A DNA stretch of 64,000 nt from an uncultured Rhodoferax sp. (GTDB lineage Bacteria; Pseudomonadota; Gammaproteobacteria; Burkholderiales; Burkholderiaceae_C), in NCBI RefSeq assembly GCF_946221635.1, contig NZ_CAMIHB010000011.1:1-64000 (forward strand), read 5' to 3'. Under the pieces are notes generated by a model that did not search any database, was not told the DNA's origin, and saw only the letters and a list, made by a program, of their open reading frames with translations. Position numbers and translations under genes: made by a program. Shown here piece by piece: positions 45,789-53,587 of the stretch (position 1 is the first letter of the stretch; the number at the start of each line of letters is the position of its first letter).

Positions 45789-47702
45789 ATGAGTCACCCC
45801 GAGCACCCCAATCAGTTCGCGCTGCTGTCACAGCGCCGGTTTGCGCCTTTTTTCTGGACGCAGTTCTCCGGCGCCGCGAACGACAACCTCTTCAAGTTCG
45901 CCTTCACCGTGATGGTGACCTACCAGATGCAGGTAGCCTGGTTGCCGCCGGCCATGGCCGGCCTGGTGATCGGCGCGTTGTTCATCCTGCCGTTTTTGCT
46001 GTTCTCTGCCACCAGCGGCCAGCTGGCCGACAAATATGACAAGCGCATGCTGATCATCTTCGTGAAGCGGCTGGAGATATTCATCATGGCGCTGGCAGCC
46101 TGGGGCTTTTTCAGCGCGCAGATTCCGGTGTTGCTGGTGTGTACCTTTCTCATGGGCGTGCACTCCACGCTGTTCGGCCCCGTCAAGTTTGCTTACCTGC
46201 CCCAGGTGTTGAGCGAGCGGGAGCTGACCGGTGGCAATGGCATGGTGGAGATGGGGACCTTTGTGGCCATTCTGCTGGGCAACGTGGCCGGCGGCCTCAT
46301 CATCGCGGTGCCGGAGATTGGCGCCCACCACGTGGGCTTTGCCTGCGTGGGCGTAGCCCTCCTGGGGCGTCTGGCCTCGCACTGGATTCCCGCTTCACCG
46401 GCGACCGATCCGCAGCTCAAGATCAACTGGAACCCGGTGACCGAGACCTGGCGCAACCTCAAGCTGGCCAACGAGAACGTGGTGGTGTTCCGGTCACTGC
46501 TGGGTATCAGCTGGATGTGGTTCTTTGGCGCCGTGTTTCTGAGCCAGTTCCCCAGCCTGGCCAAGGAGGTGCTGCATGGTGACGAGCATGTGGCCTCGCT
46601 GCTGCTGGTGGTGTTCTCCATCGGCATCGGTGTGGGCTCGCTGTTGTGCGAGATTCTGAGTCGCCGCCATGTGGAGATTGGCTTGGTGCCGCTAGGCGCC
46701 ATCGGGATGAGCGTGTTCTCCATCGACCTGTACTTCGCCACCCGCGGCTTGCCCGCCAGTGCGGCGATGGGCGTGAGCGCTTTTCTGGATGTGGGGGCGA
46801 ACTGGCGCGTGCTGATGGACCTGATGTTGCTGAGCCTGTTTGCCGGGCTGTACAGCGTGCCCATGTATGCACTGATCCAGATGCGCAGCCAGCCGACGCA
46901 CCGCGCTCGCATCATTGCGGCGAACAACATCCTCAATGCCCTGTTCATGATCGCCAGCTCGGTCATCGCCGGGGCCTTGCTGGGGTCCGGGTTCAGCATT
47001 CCGCAGATTTTCCTGTTCACCGGCCTGGCCAATGCGGTGGTGGCGGGCTATATCTTCCTGCTCGTGCCGGAATACCTGCTGCGCTTTGTGGCTTGGGTGG
47101 CCTCACGGTTCATTTACCGCTTCAAGATCCAGGGGGACGACAACATTCCCACCACGGGGGCCGCTATCCTGGTCTGCAACCACGTGAGCTTTGTGGATGC
47201 GGTGCTGCTCATGGCTGCCAGCCCGCGCCCCATCTACTTCATCATGGACCACAAGATCTTCAGGGTGCCGGTGCTGGGCTGGCTGTTCCGCCTGGCCAAG
47301 GCCATCCCCGTCGCTCCCCGCAGCCAAGACCCGCAAGCCTATGAGTCGGCTTTTGAGGCTGCTGCCGGCAAGCTGGGGGAGGGCGATCTGGTCTGCATCT
47401 TCCCCGAGGGTGGCATCACCCGTGACGGCAAGCTGCAGGAGTTCAAGGGCGGCATCATGAAGATCCTGGAGCGCACCGAAGCCGCCGGCGTACCGGTGCA
47501 GGTGATCCCCATGGCGCTGACCAACCTCTGGGGCTCCTTCTTCAGCCGCATCGAGCATGGTGACGCCATGGTGCGCCCCTTCCGCCGTGGCATGTTCACA
47601 CGCGTGGGCCTCAATGTGGGACCGGCGCTGGCGCCTGCGGGCGTGAGTCTGGATGGGCTGCGCGGCACGGTGCAAGGTCTTTCTCAGCAAGGAGCGGTAT
47701 GA
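45789..47702 (+). CDS. lysophospholipid transporter (LplT-like) fused to acyltransferase (PlsC-like)
   Basis: A 637-residue fusion. Residues about 10-430 are an MFS transporter of the LplT type (FFWTQFSGAANDNLFKFAF at the start); residues about 440-637 are a glycerolipid acyltransferase with His465 and Asp470 in NHVSFVD and FPEGG at 539-543. It resembles E. coli LplT plus the acyltransferase half of Aas, without the acyl-ACP synthetase part. It would flip lysophospholipids inward and reacylate them. The ATG at 45789 has GAGGA at the right distance; the ATG at 45783 has none. It overlaps the next gene as ATGA. Confidence 0.92.
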   Translation: MSHPEHPNQFALLSQRRFAPFFWTQFSGAANDNLFKFAFTVMVTYQMQVAWLPPAMAGLVIGALFILPFLLFSATSGQLADKYDKRMLIIFVKRLEIFIMALAAWGFFSAQIPVLLVCTFLMGVHSTLFGPVKFAYLPQVLSERELTGGNGMVEMGTFVAILLGNVAGGLIIAVPEIGAHHVGFACVGVALLGRLASHWIPASPATDPQLKINWNPVTETWRNLKLANENVVVFRSLLGISWMWFFGAVFLSQFPSLAKEVLHGDEHVASLLLVVFSIGIGVGSLLCEILSRRHVEIGLVPLGAIGMSVFSIDLYFATRGLPASAAMGVSAFLDVGANWRVLMDLMLLSLFAGLYSVPMYALIQMRSQPTHRARIIAANNILNALFMIASSVIAGALLGSGFSIPQIFLFTGLANAVVAGYIFLLVPEYLLRFVAWVASRFIYRFKIQGDDNIPTTGAAILVCNHVSFVDAVLLMAASPRPIYFIMDHKIFRVPVLGWLFRLAKAIPVAPRSQDPQAYESAFEAAAGKLGEGDLVCIFPEGGITRDGKLQEFKGGIMKILERTEAAGVPVQVIPMALTNLWGSFFSRIEHGDAMVRPFRRGMFTRVGLNVGPALAPAGVSLDGLRGTVQGLSQQGAV

Positions 47703-48055
47703 GCGTGGGACGGTATTTTTCCTGGCGAGGGCGTTTGGCACGCGGGCAGTTCTGGTGGCAGGCCTTGGGTTTATGGGGGCTGCTGTATGCACTCTCCGCG
47801 CTCCTGGGGGCGCTGGCTACTGGCGTGGTGGTGTGGCTGCTTAACGGCGCTGTGCTGCTGGCCCTGGTGACGCTCTGCATTCGGCGTCTGCATGACCGCA
47901 ACTACACGGGCTGGTGGCTCGTGGCAGTGCTGGTACCGGTGGCGGGTGCACTCTGGTTGGTCTGGCAGCTTGCACTGCGGCGTGGCGTGGCGCAGGACAA
48001 CCGCTGGGGGGCTGACCCGTTGCAGCCGCGCGGCGACTACCTCGTCGTGCAGTGA
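47699..48055 (+). CDS. DUF805-family membrane protein
   Basis: A 118-residue protein with three or four helices. The family pattern is seen in the start SWRGRLARGQFWW, in RRLHDRNYTGWW near residues 62-73 and in NRWGADP near the end. DUF805 proteins have no settled function. It overlaps both neighbours (ATGA with the fusion gene; its TGA lies 8 bases before the next ATG). Confidence 0.85.
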   Translation: MSVGRYFSWRGRLARGQFWWQALGLWGLLYALSALLGALATGVVVWLLNGAVLLALVTLCIRRLHDRNYTGWWLVAVLVPVAGALWLVWQLALRRGVAQDNRWGADPLQPRGDYLVVQ

Positions 48056-48063
48056 GGCCCGCC

Positions 48064-49428
48064 ATGCAAGACACACGTTTGGTCGTGAACGACGTCACCG
48101 GCCTGAACCCGGTATCCGTCTGGGCCATCAGCAAGCCGCGCAGCGTGGACGACGTGGTGGAGGCGATACGTCGCACCGACGGCGCCATCTCGGTGGGCGG
48201 TGGCCACTTCAGCATGGGCGGGCAGACCGCGAGCCCGGGGACCTTGCATCTGGACATGCGTGAGCTCAACCAGGTACTGGCCTTCTACCCGGCGCAAAAG
48301 GTGATCCGCGTGCAGGCCGGCATCCGTTGGTGCGACATTCAGCGCTTTGTCGATCCGCATGGCCTGGCCGTGAAGATCATGCAGACCTACGCCAACTTCA
48401 CCGTGGGCGGCTCGCTCAGCGTCAACTGCCATGGCCGCTATATGGGCCTGGGGCCCGTGGTGCTCTCGGTGCGCGCCATCAAGGCGGTGCTGGCCGATGG
48501 CAGCCTGCACGAGGCCACGCCCACCAACAACGCCGAACTGTTCTATGCCCTCATTGGCGGATACAACAGTGTGGGCGTGATCGTGGAGGTGGAGCTGGAC
48601 TTGGCCGACAACGTCAAGATCAACCGTCTGGCGCGCAAGATGAGCGCGACGGACTACATGGCCCATTTCAAATCCAAGGTCCGGTATTTCCAGGATGCCG
48701 TCTTTCACAACGCCGATCTCTACCCTCCGCACTACACCCGCGTGCGCTCGGTTACCTGGGCACTTACGGATGAGGCTACCACCGAGCCACGCCGTCTGCA
48801 GCAGGGTGGCAGAAGCTACCCGGTCAATCGGTACTTCGTGTGGGCCGTGACAGAGACGCCGTTTGGCAAATGGCGACGGGAGTACCTCATTGACCCGTTG
48901 CTGTACCTGTTTCGCAAGGTGCACTGGCGCAATTTCGAGGCTGGCTACGACGTGGCCGAGCTGGAGCCCGCCTCGCGCAAGCACACCACGTATGTGTTGC
49001 AGGAGTACTTCATTCCGGTGGAGCGCTTTGACGAGTTCGTGCCCAAGATGGCCGAGATCCTGCAGCGGCACCGCGTCAACGCACTCAACGTATCGGTGCG
49101 CCACGCCCAGCAGGACCCCGGCACGCTGCTGGCCTGGGCGCGCGGCGAGACCTTTGCGTTTGTGCTCTATTACAAGCAGCGCACACGCGACAGCGCAATC
49201 AACCGCGTGGCAGTCTGGACGCGCGAACTCATCGACGCGGCGATTGCATGCGGCGGTGCGTATTACCTGCCGTACCAGCCGCATGCCACGCAGGCCCAGT
49301 TTCACGCCGCGTACCCGCGCGCGCAGGAGCTGTTTGTGCTCAAGCGCCGGCTTGACCCCGGCTTTCGTTTCCGCAATGTGCTGTGGGACACCTATTACGC
49401 CCCAACCCTGGAGAAGACCGCGCCATGA
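48064..49428 (+). CDS. FAD-linked oxidase/dehydrogenase (VAO family, lactone-oxidase or DprE1-like)
   Basis: A 454-residue flavoprotein. The PP-loop is ISVGGGHFSMGGQTASPG; its histidine is the position flavinylated in several relatives. The second FAD contact is YANFTVGGSLSVNCHGRYMG, followed by GGYNSVGVIVEVELDLADN. The C-terminal substrate domain is of the FAD-oxidase_C kind. The ATG at 48064 has GAGG before it; a GTG at 48052 overlaps the previous stop and is an alternative. It is coupled to the methyltransferase gene by an ATGA overlap. The substrate is unknown; a lipid or polyprenyl-linked alcohol is possible given the neighbours. Confidence 0.85.
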   Translation: MQDTRLVVNDVTGLNPVSVWAISKPRSVDDVVEAIRRTDGAISVGGGHFSMGGQTASPGTLHLDMRELNQVLAFYPAQKVIRVQAGIRWCDIQRFVDPHGLAVKIMQTYANFTVGGSLSVNCHGRYMGLGPVVLSVRAIKAVLADGSLHEATPTNNAELFYALIGGYNSVGVIVEVELDLADNVKINRLARKMSATDYMAHFKSKVRYFQDAVFHNADLYPPHYTRVRSVTWALTDEATTEPRRLQQGGRSYPVNRYFVWAVTETPFGKWRREYLIDPLLYLFRKVHWRNFEAGYDVAELEPASRKHTTYVLQEYFIPVERFDEFVPKMAEILQRHRVNALNVSVRHAQQDPGTLLAWARGETFAFVLYYKQRTRDSAINRVAVWTRELIDAAIACGGAYYLPYQPHATQAQFHAAYPRAQELFVLKRRLDPGFRFRNVLWDTYYAPTLEKTAP

Positions 49429-50291
49429 ACCTCGCCCACCCCGTTTCCGAGTTCCAGGCCGTCTTCAATGACACACGCTGGCATGACGGCTTCTACCTGT
49501 TTCTGCAAAACATCTACCGCCTCTACCCCGAGGACCGCTTCCATACCTTGATTAAACAGACCTCCAAGGAGCTGGGTGACGACGAGGCGATCTACCGCCG
49601 CGTGCAGCGCGAGTTGCCCAAGATCAAGCCCTTTCTGGCCGACCTGCGCCTGGCCCTCCCGTCGCTGTTCAAGCAGAAGCGGGAGATGGCCGACCAGACG
49701 CAGCGCTTGCTGGGCGCCACCAGCAGCCTGAACGGCTATACCGAGATTGGCTCCACGGGCCGCTACATCAGCGAATTGCGCAAGCGCATCCGCGTCAATG
49801 GTCCAGTCTTCCTGGTCAACGAATTCGCACCGACCAATTCCCCGGTCGACATTGCCGAGCGCGGCGGCTTCGCCAAGATAGGGCAGTTCGTGCCACTGGA
49901 TTACGGTCCGCTGCCTGCGCAGATTCCCGACGCCAGCATGGACTTGGTGACTTGCTATATCGGCCTGCACCATTGCCCACCCGACAAACTCGACGCCTTT
50001 GTGCGTTCCATCGTCCGCGTGCTGCGGCCTGGCGGAACCTTCATCCTGCGCGACCACGATGTGACCACGCCGGAGATGTTCACCTTTGTCTCGCTGGTGC
50101 ACACCGTTTTCAATGCCGGCCTGAACGAGACCTGGGAAACCAACCAGCGCGAGCTGCGCTTCTTCCGTCCGATCGCCGAGTGGGTGGCTTATCTGGGCGA
50201 GCGCGGTCTGGCTGACCGGGGCCGGCGCGAGCGGCAGGCACACGACCCTTCGGACAATCTGCTGTTGGCATTCACCAAGCAGGCAGGCTGA
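49425..50291 (+). CDS. class I SAM-dependent methyltransferase
   Basis: A 288-residue protein. The C-terminal half is methyltransferase-like: FVPLDYGPLPAQIPDASMDLVTCYIGLHH, then VRSIVRVLRPGGTFILRDHD, matching motifs II to IV of class I enzymes. The glycine-rich motif I (E/DxGxGxG) is not seen; PVFLVNEFAPTNSP stands in its place. The N-terminal 110 residues are helical and specific to this group. ATGA overlap with the FAD oxidase. The acceptor is unknown. Confidence 0.8.
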   Translation: MNLAHPVSEFQAVFNDTRWHDGFYLFLQNIYRLYPEDRFHTLIKQTSKELGDDEAIYRRVQRELPKIKPFLADLRLALPSLFKQKREMADQTQRLLGATSSLNGYTEIGSTGRYISELRKRIRVNGPVFLVNEFAPTNSPVDIAERGGFAKIGQFVPLDYGPLPAQIPDASMDLVTCYIGLHHCPPDKLDAFVRSIVRVLRPGGTFILRDHDVTTPEMFTFVSLVHTVFNAGLNETWETNQRELRFFRPIAEWVAYLGERGLADRGRRERQAHDPSDNLLLAFTKQAG

Positions 50292-50295
50292 GTCT

Positions 50296-51321
50296 ATGTT
50301 GCGCAGATTCCTTGTCGCCCTGGCCCTGCTGATCGGCATAGCGATGCCGGCCGCGTCGTCCCAAACCATCGCGGGTCCCGAGCACCGGCGCGGCGTCGAG
50401 CAGACCCTGCTGACCTATCCCGAGTGGTTCCTCGTCTTCAGCCCGCACGAGTACGGCGAGTTCATTGCCGACCACGAGCCCAGCCGCTTTCCCTACTATG
50501 GCCATATTGCCCAGTTCTGGCAGAGCTACAGGGCGGTGTTTGATGAGACCCAGCGCCGCCAGCTCGACCTCAATCCCGGCTACCACCTCATGATCATGGT
50601 CATAGGTACCAGTACCACGGTGGAGTACGCCATCAAGTCGGCCTACGAACTGCTGGTGGGCCGCCTGGCCGCCTCCACCGCGGACCAACCCACGCCCGAA
50701 GACCGCTACGCCGCCACGGTGGCGCAGGACTATGTGAAGTTCATCCGTGTGCTGCCCTGGTACGAGTACGATTTTGGCAAGGCGCTTAAGGGGCTGTGGC
50801 AGGAGGTGCCGCCTACGGGCAGCAATATGCTGCGCAAATGGGAGCGCCGCTTTGCGTTGAGTACCGAGTACCTTATCAAGATGGGCTATGCCAAGCTCAT
50901 CAAGCTGGGTACCCAATCCATCTACGAGGCGCCGCTGCTGGTCACCGCTGTTGTGGCCCAGCCTGCACCCCGGGCCGAGGCCGACTTGCCAGATCTCAAA
51001 CTGCTGGCCGCCTTGCCCGATGGCAGCGCCCTGGTCACCGTGCCGCGCTACGAGGCCTTTATGGTCTATGCCCAGCGCCTGGCCGACCAGGGCGTTGACT
51101 TCCGTGAGATTGCGGGCAATGGCAGCTTCATCCTGGTGAGCATCCTTGCGCCCCAGACCTGGCATCCCGAGGCCACGCTCACGCCGCTGCTGGTCCAGCC
51201 CATTCTGACCCGGCCCGGTGTACAGCGCCTGCTGCTGGCCGTGCCGGTGCAGGGCCTGGCGCAGTCGCTGCGGCAGTGGAAGGCTGCGCAGTTCCAGGTC
51301 GAACATGTCTTTGATTACTAG
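50296..51321 (+). CDS. secreted or membrane-anchored protein of unknown function
   Basis: A 341-residue protein with a clear signal peptide (MLRRFLVALALLIGIAMPAAS). The body is mixed, with TYPEWFLVFSPHEYGEFIADHEPSRFPYYGHI near the start and a conserved-looking WYEYDFGKALKGLW in the middle. I do not recognise a domain. It starts 5 bp after the methyltransferase gene and overlaps the hydrolase gene by 17 bp, so it belongs functionally to the same set. Confidence 0.75.
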   Translation: MLRRFLVALALLIGIAMPAASSQTIAGPEHRRGVEQTLLTYPEWFLVFSPHEYGEFIADHEPSRFPYYGHIAQFWQSYRAVFDETQRRQLDLNPGYHLMIMVIGTSTTVEYAIKSAYELLVGRLAASTADQPTPEDRYAATVAQDYVKFIRVLPWYEYDFGKALKGLWQEVPPTGSNMLRKWERRFALSTEYLIKMGYAKLIKLGTQSIYEAPLLVTAVVAQPAPRAEADLPDLKLLAALPDGSALVTVPRYEAFMVYAQRLADQGVDFREIAGNGSFILVSILAPQTWHPEATLTPLLVQPILTRPGVQRLLLAVPVQGLAQSLRQWKAAQFQVEHVFDY

Positions 51322-52321
51322 GCTGCTGGGCCAGGGCCTGCGCGCGGCGCTGCGTCTGCTCGCCGGCTTGGCACTGCTGGTGCTGGCCGTGCTCTTGTTG
51401 TCCTGGGGGCGGGCATGGCGGGTGGAGGACCAGACGCAGCAGCAGGCTGCGCCAGCCACGGGCCGCTGGCTGCAGGCCCAGGATGTGGAGCTGTATGTGC
51501 AGGAGTTTGGCAACCCGCAGGCACCGCCTTTGGTGCTCACCCATGGCACGGGTGCCTGGAGCGGCACCTGGGACCAGAACGTGCAGTCCATGGTGCAGGC
51601 CGGCTACCGCGTGATCGCGGTGGATCTGCCACCATTTGGCTTCAGCACCCGACCAGACTCGCGCGACTACAGCCGACCTGCGCAGGCGCGTCGCATTGCG
51701 GCCCTGGTCGACACGCTGGGGCGCGGGCCCGTGACCCTGCTGGGCCACTCTTATGGCGGCGGGCCGGCGGCCGAGGCGGCCATGCTGTATCCCGACCGGG
51801 TGCGCCATCTGATCCTGGTGGACGCGGCCTTGGGCCTGCAGGAGCGACCTTCGGAAGCGCCCGCGCCCGGCCTGGCGGGCGCGCTGCTGGGTGTGCGTCC
51901 GTTGCGCACTGCCGTCATTGCCACCGTGGGCACGCAGCCCCTTTTCAGCGAGTTCTGGTTGCGCCAGTTTGTGGCGCGCCAGGAGGTGGTGACACCCGCG
52001 CGCACGGACATCTACCGCGCGCCCTTTGTACTCCAGGGCTTCAGTGCCTCCCTGGGGGACTGGGCCTGGCAGTTTGGCGCAGAGCACGGCAGCTTTGCCA
52101 GCGAGGGCCCGGAAGGTTACCGTCGCCTGGCCATGCCACTAACCCTGGTATGGGGCGCTTTGGACCGCATCACCCCGCCAGCCCAGGCGGAGGCCATCCT
52201 GGCCCTGGCCCCACGCGCACGCCTGGTGAAGCTGGCCGGCGTCGGCCATATCCCGCAGATTGAAAACCCGGCGCTGTTCAACCGCCAGTTGAGCGAACTC
52301 CTGGTGGCCAGCCGGCCCTGA
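51305..52321 (+). CDS. alpha/beta hydrolase, membrane-anchored
   Basis: A 338-residue hydrolase with an N-terminal membrane anchor (about residues 12-35). The catalytic triad can be proposed as Ser149 in LLGHSYGG, Asp in VWGALDRITPP and His in GVGHIPQIENP; the oxyanion region is THGTGAWSGTW. It is probably an esterase or lipase facing the periplasm. Its TGA directly abuts the stop of the convergent trhO. Confidence 0.9.
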   Translation: MSLITRLLGQGLRAALRLLAGLALLVLAVLLLSWGRAWRVEDQTQQQAAPATGRWLQAQDVELYVQEFGNPQAPPLVLTHGTGAWSGTWDQNVQSMVQAGYRVIAVDLPPFGFSTRPDSRDYSRPAQARRIAALVDTLGRGPVTLLGHSYGGGPAAEAAMLYPDRVRHLILVDAALGLQERPSEAPAPGLAGALLGVRPLRTAVIATVGTQPLFSEFWLRQFVARQEVVTPARTDIYRAPFVLQGFSASLGDWAWQFGAEHGSFASEGPEGYRRLAMPLTLVWGALDRITPPAQAEAILALAPRARLVKLAGVGHIPQIENPALFNRQLSELLVASRP

Positions 52322-53071
52322 TCAGGACGGAGAGCCCAGACCCACCGTCTGCAGGTCCGCGCCCAGCGCACGGCGCTCGTCAAAGACAAAGCAGCCGCCG
52401 TGGTAGTGGCTGCCATCCGTTTCCTCGAAGTACTTGAGGATGCCGCCTTCGAGTTGGTAGACGTGCTCCAGGCCTTCCTCGCGCATGAGGATGGCAGCCT
52501 TCTCGCAGCGGATGCCGCCGGTGCAGAAGCTGACCACGGTCTTGTCTTTCAGGTCGTTCAGGTGCGCGCGCAGGGCGCCGGGAAACTCGGTGAACTTGGT
52601 GATACGCCAGTCGATGGCGCCATCGAACGTGCCTTCATCCACCTCGAAATCGTTGCGCGTATCCAGCGTCACCACAGGGCGGCCATTGTCGTCAAAGCCC
52701 TGGTCCAGCCAGCGCTTGACGGTAGCGGGCGCCACCGCCGGCGCGCGACCATCGGCAGGTTTGATGGCGGGGTGGTTCATGCGGATGATTTCACCTTTGA
52801 CCTTGACCAGCATCTTCCGGAAGGGCTGGGTGTCAGACCAGCTTTCCTTGGGCACGATGTCGGCAAAGCGGGGATCGGTGTGCAACTGGGCCACAAAACT
52901 GCGGACGTCCTCGGCAGGGCCAGCCAAAAACATGTTGATGCCTTCTTCGGCCAGCAGGATGGTGCCCTTGAGGTTGAGGGCCTGGGCACGCGCAAGCAGC
53001 AACTCCCGCAGCGCGGGGGCATCGGCGAGGGGGACGAACTTGTAGGTGGAGATGTTCAGGATGGTGTTCAC
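52322..53071 (-). CDS. trhO: tRNA uridine(34) hydroxylase, rhodanese type
   Basis: It forms 5-hydroxyuridine at the wobble position of tRNA using oxygen. The protein has 249 residues; the N-terminal acylphosphatase-like domain contains LKGTILLAEEGINMFLAG, and the rhodanese domain has the catalytic loop CTGGIRCEKA (Cys183 and Cys189). No frame defect. It is convergent with the hydrolase gene with no bases between the stop codons. Confidence 0.93.
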   Translation of the reverse strand: MNTILNISTYKFVPLADAPALRELLLARAQALNLKGTILLAEEGINMFLAGPAEDVRSFVAQLHTDPRFADIVPKESWSDTQPFRKMLVKVKGEIIRMNHPAIKPADGRAPAVAPATVKRWLDQGFDDNGRPVVTLDTRNDFEVDEGTFDGAIDWRITKFTEFPGALRAHLNDLKDKTVVSFCTGGIRCEKAAILMREEGLEHVYQLEGGILKYFEETDGSHYHGGCFVFDERRALGADLQTVGLGSPS

Positions 53072-53089
53072 CCCCTGATTTTAGTTTTT

Positions 53090-53506
53090 TCAGTTCCGCC
53101 CGAGTTGCTGCTGCATCCACAGGTGTGCACTTTCCCTGTCGGCGAACACGCGCGACGCGATCACGCCCTCCAGCAGGGTCTCGAAGCGGGGCTTGAGCAG
53201 TCGCGCGCCTTCCACGTGGGGGCCGATCACAAAGGCCACGGCGGCGAGCTGGGAATGAGGTCCGCGTTGTGCGTAGCCCTGGCGCGTGTGGGCGTACACC
53301 TCTTCGCTGTAGACCAGGGTGTCGTGCAGCAGGTTGATGATGCCCCAGGGGCCGGCGGCGTTGAGTGCGGGCGCGTGTTGCAGCATCTGCTGCGCCGCCA
53401 GGGCCCGCATTTCGGCATTCCAGTCACCGTGCAGGTGCACCGTGAGAATGGCGTCTGATACCTCTACCTGGGTTGCGCCGTGCGGCCGGAAGGGGGATGT
53501 CGCCAT
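53090..53506 (-). CDS. conserved hypothetical protein, possibly STAS-like
   Basis: A 138-residue soluble protein (VEVSDAILTVHLHGDWNAEMRALAAQQML, then GPWGIINLLHDTLVYSEE). The alternation of strands and helices recalls SpoIIAA/STAS-like proteins, but this is a guess. The ATG at 53506 is used. It is divergent from dnaE across 81 bp and lies 18 bp upstream of trhO on the same strand, so the two may be co-transcribed. Confidence 0.65.
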   Translation of the reverse strand: MATSPFRPHGATQVEVSDAILTVHLHGDWNAEMRALAAQQMLQHAPALNAAGPWGIINLLHDTLVYSEEVYAHTRQGYAQRGPHSQLAAVAFVIGPHVEGARLLKPRFETLLEGVIASRVFADRESAHLWMQQQLGRN

Positions 53507-53587
53507 AGTGGTTGCTCCAGATCGGGGGGCGTCTTGTTGGGTCACTTGCCACGCCATTGTGGCGCAAGGCAAAACTACAATGTCCCC

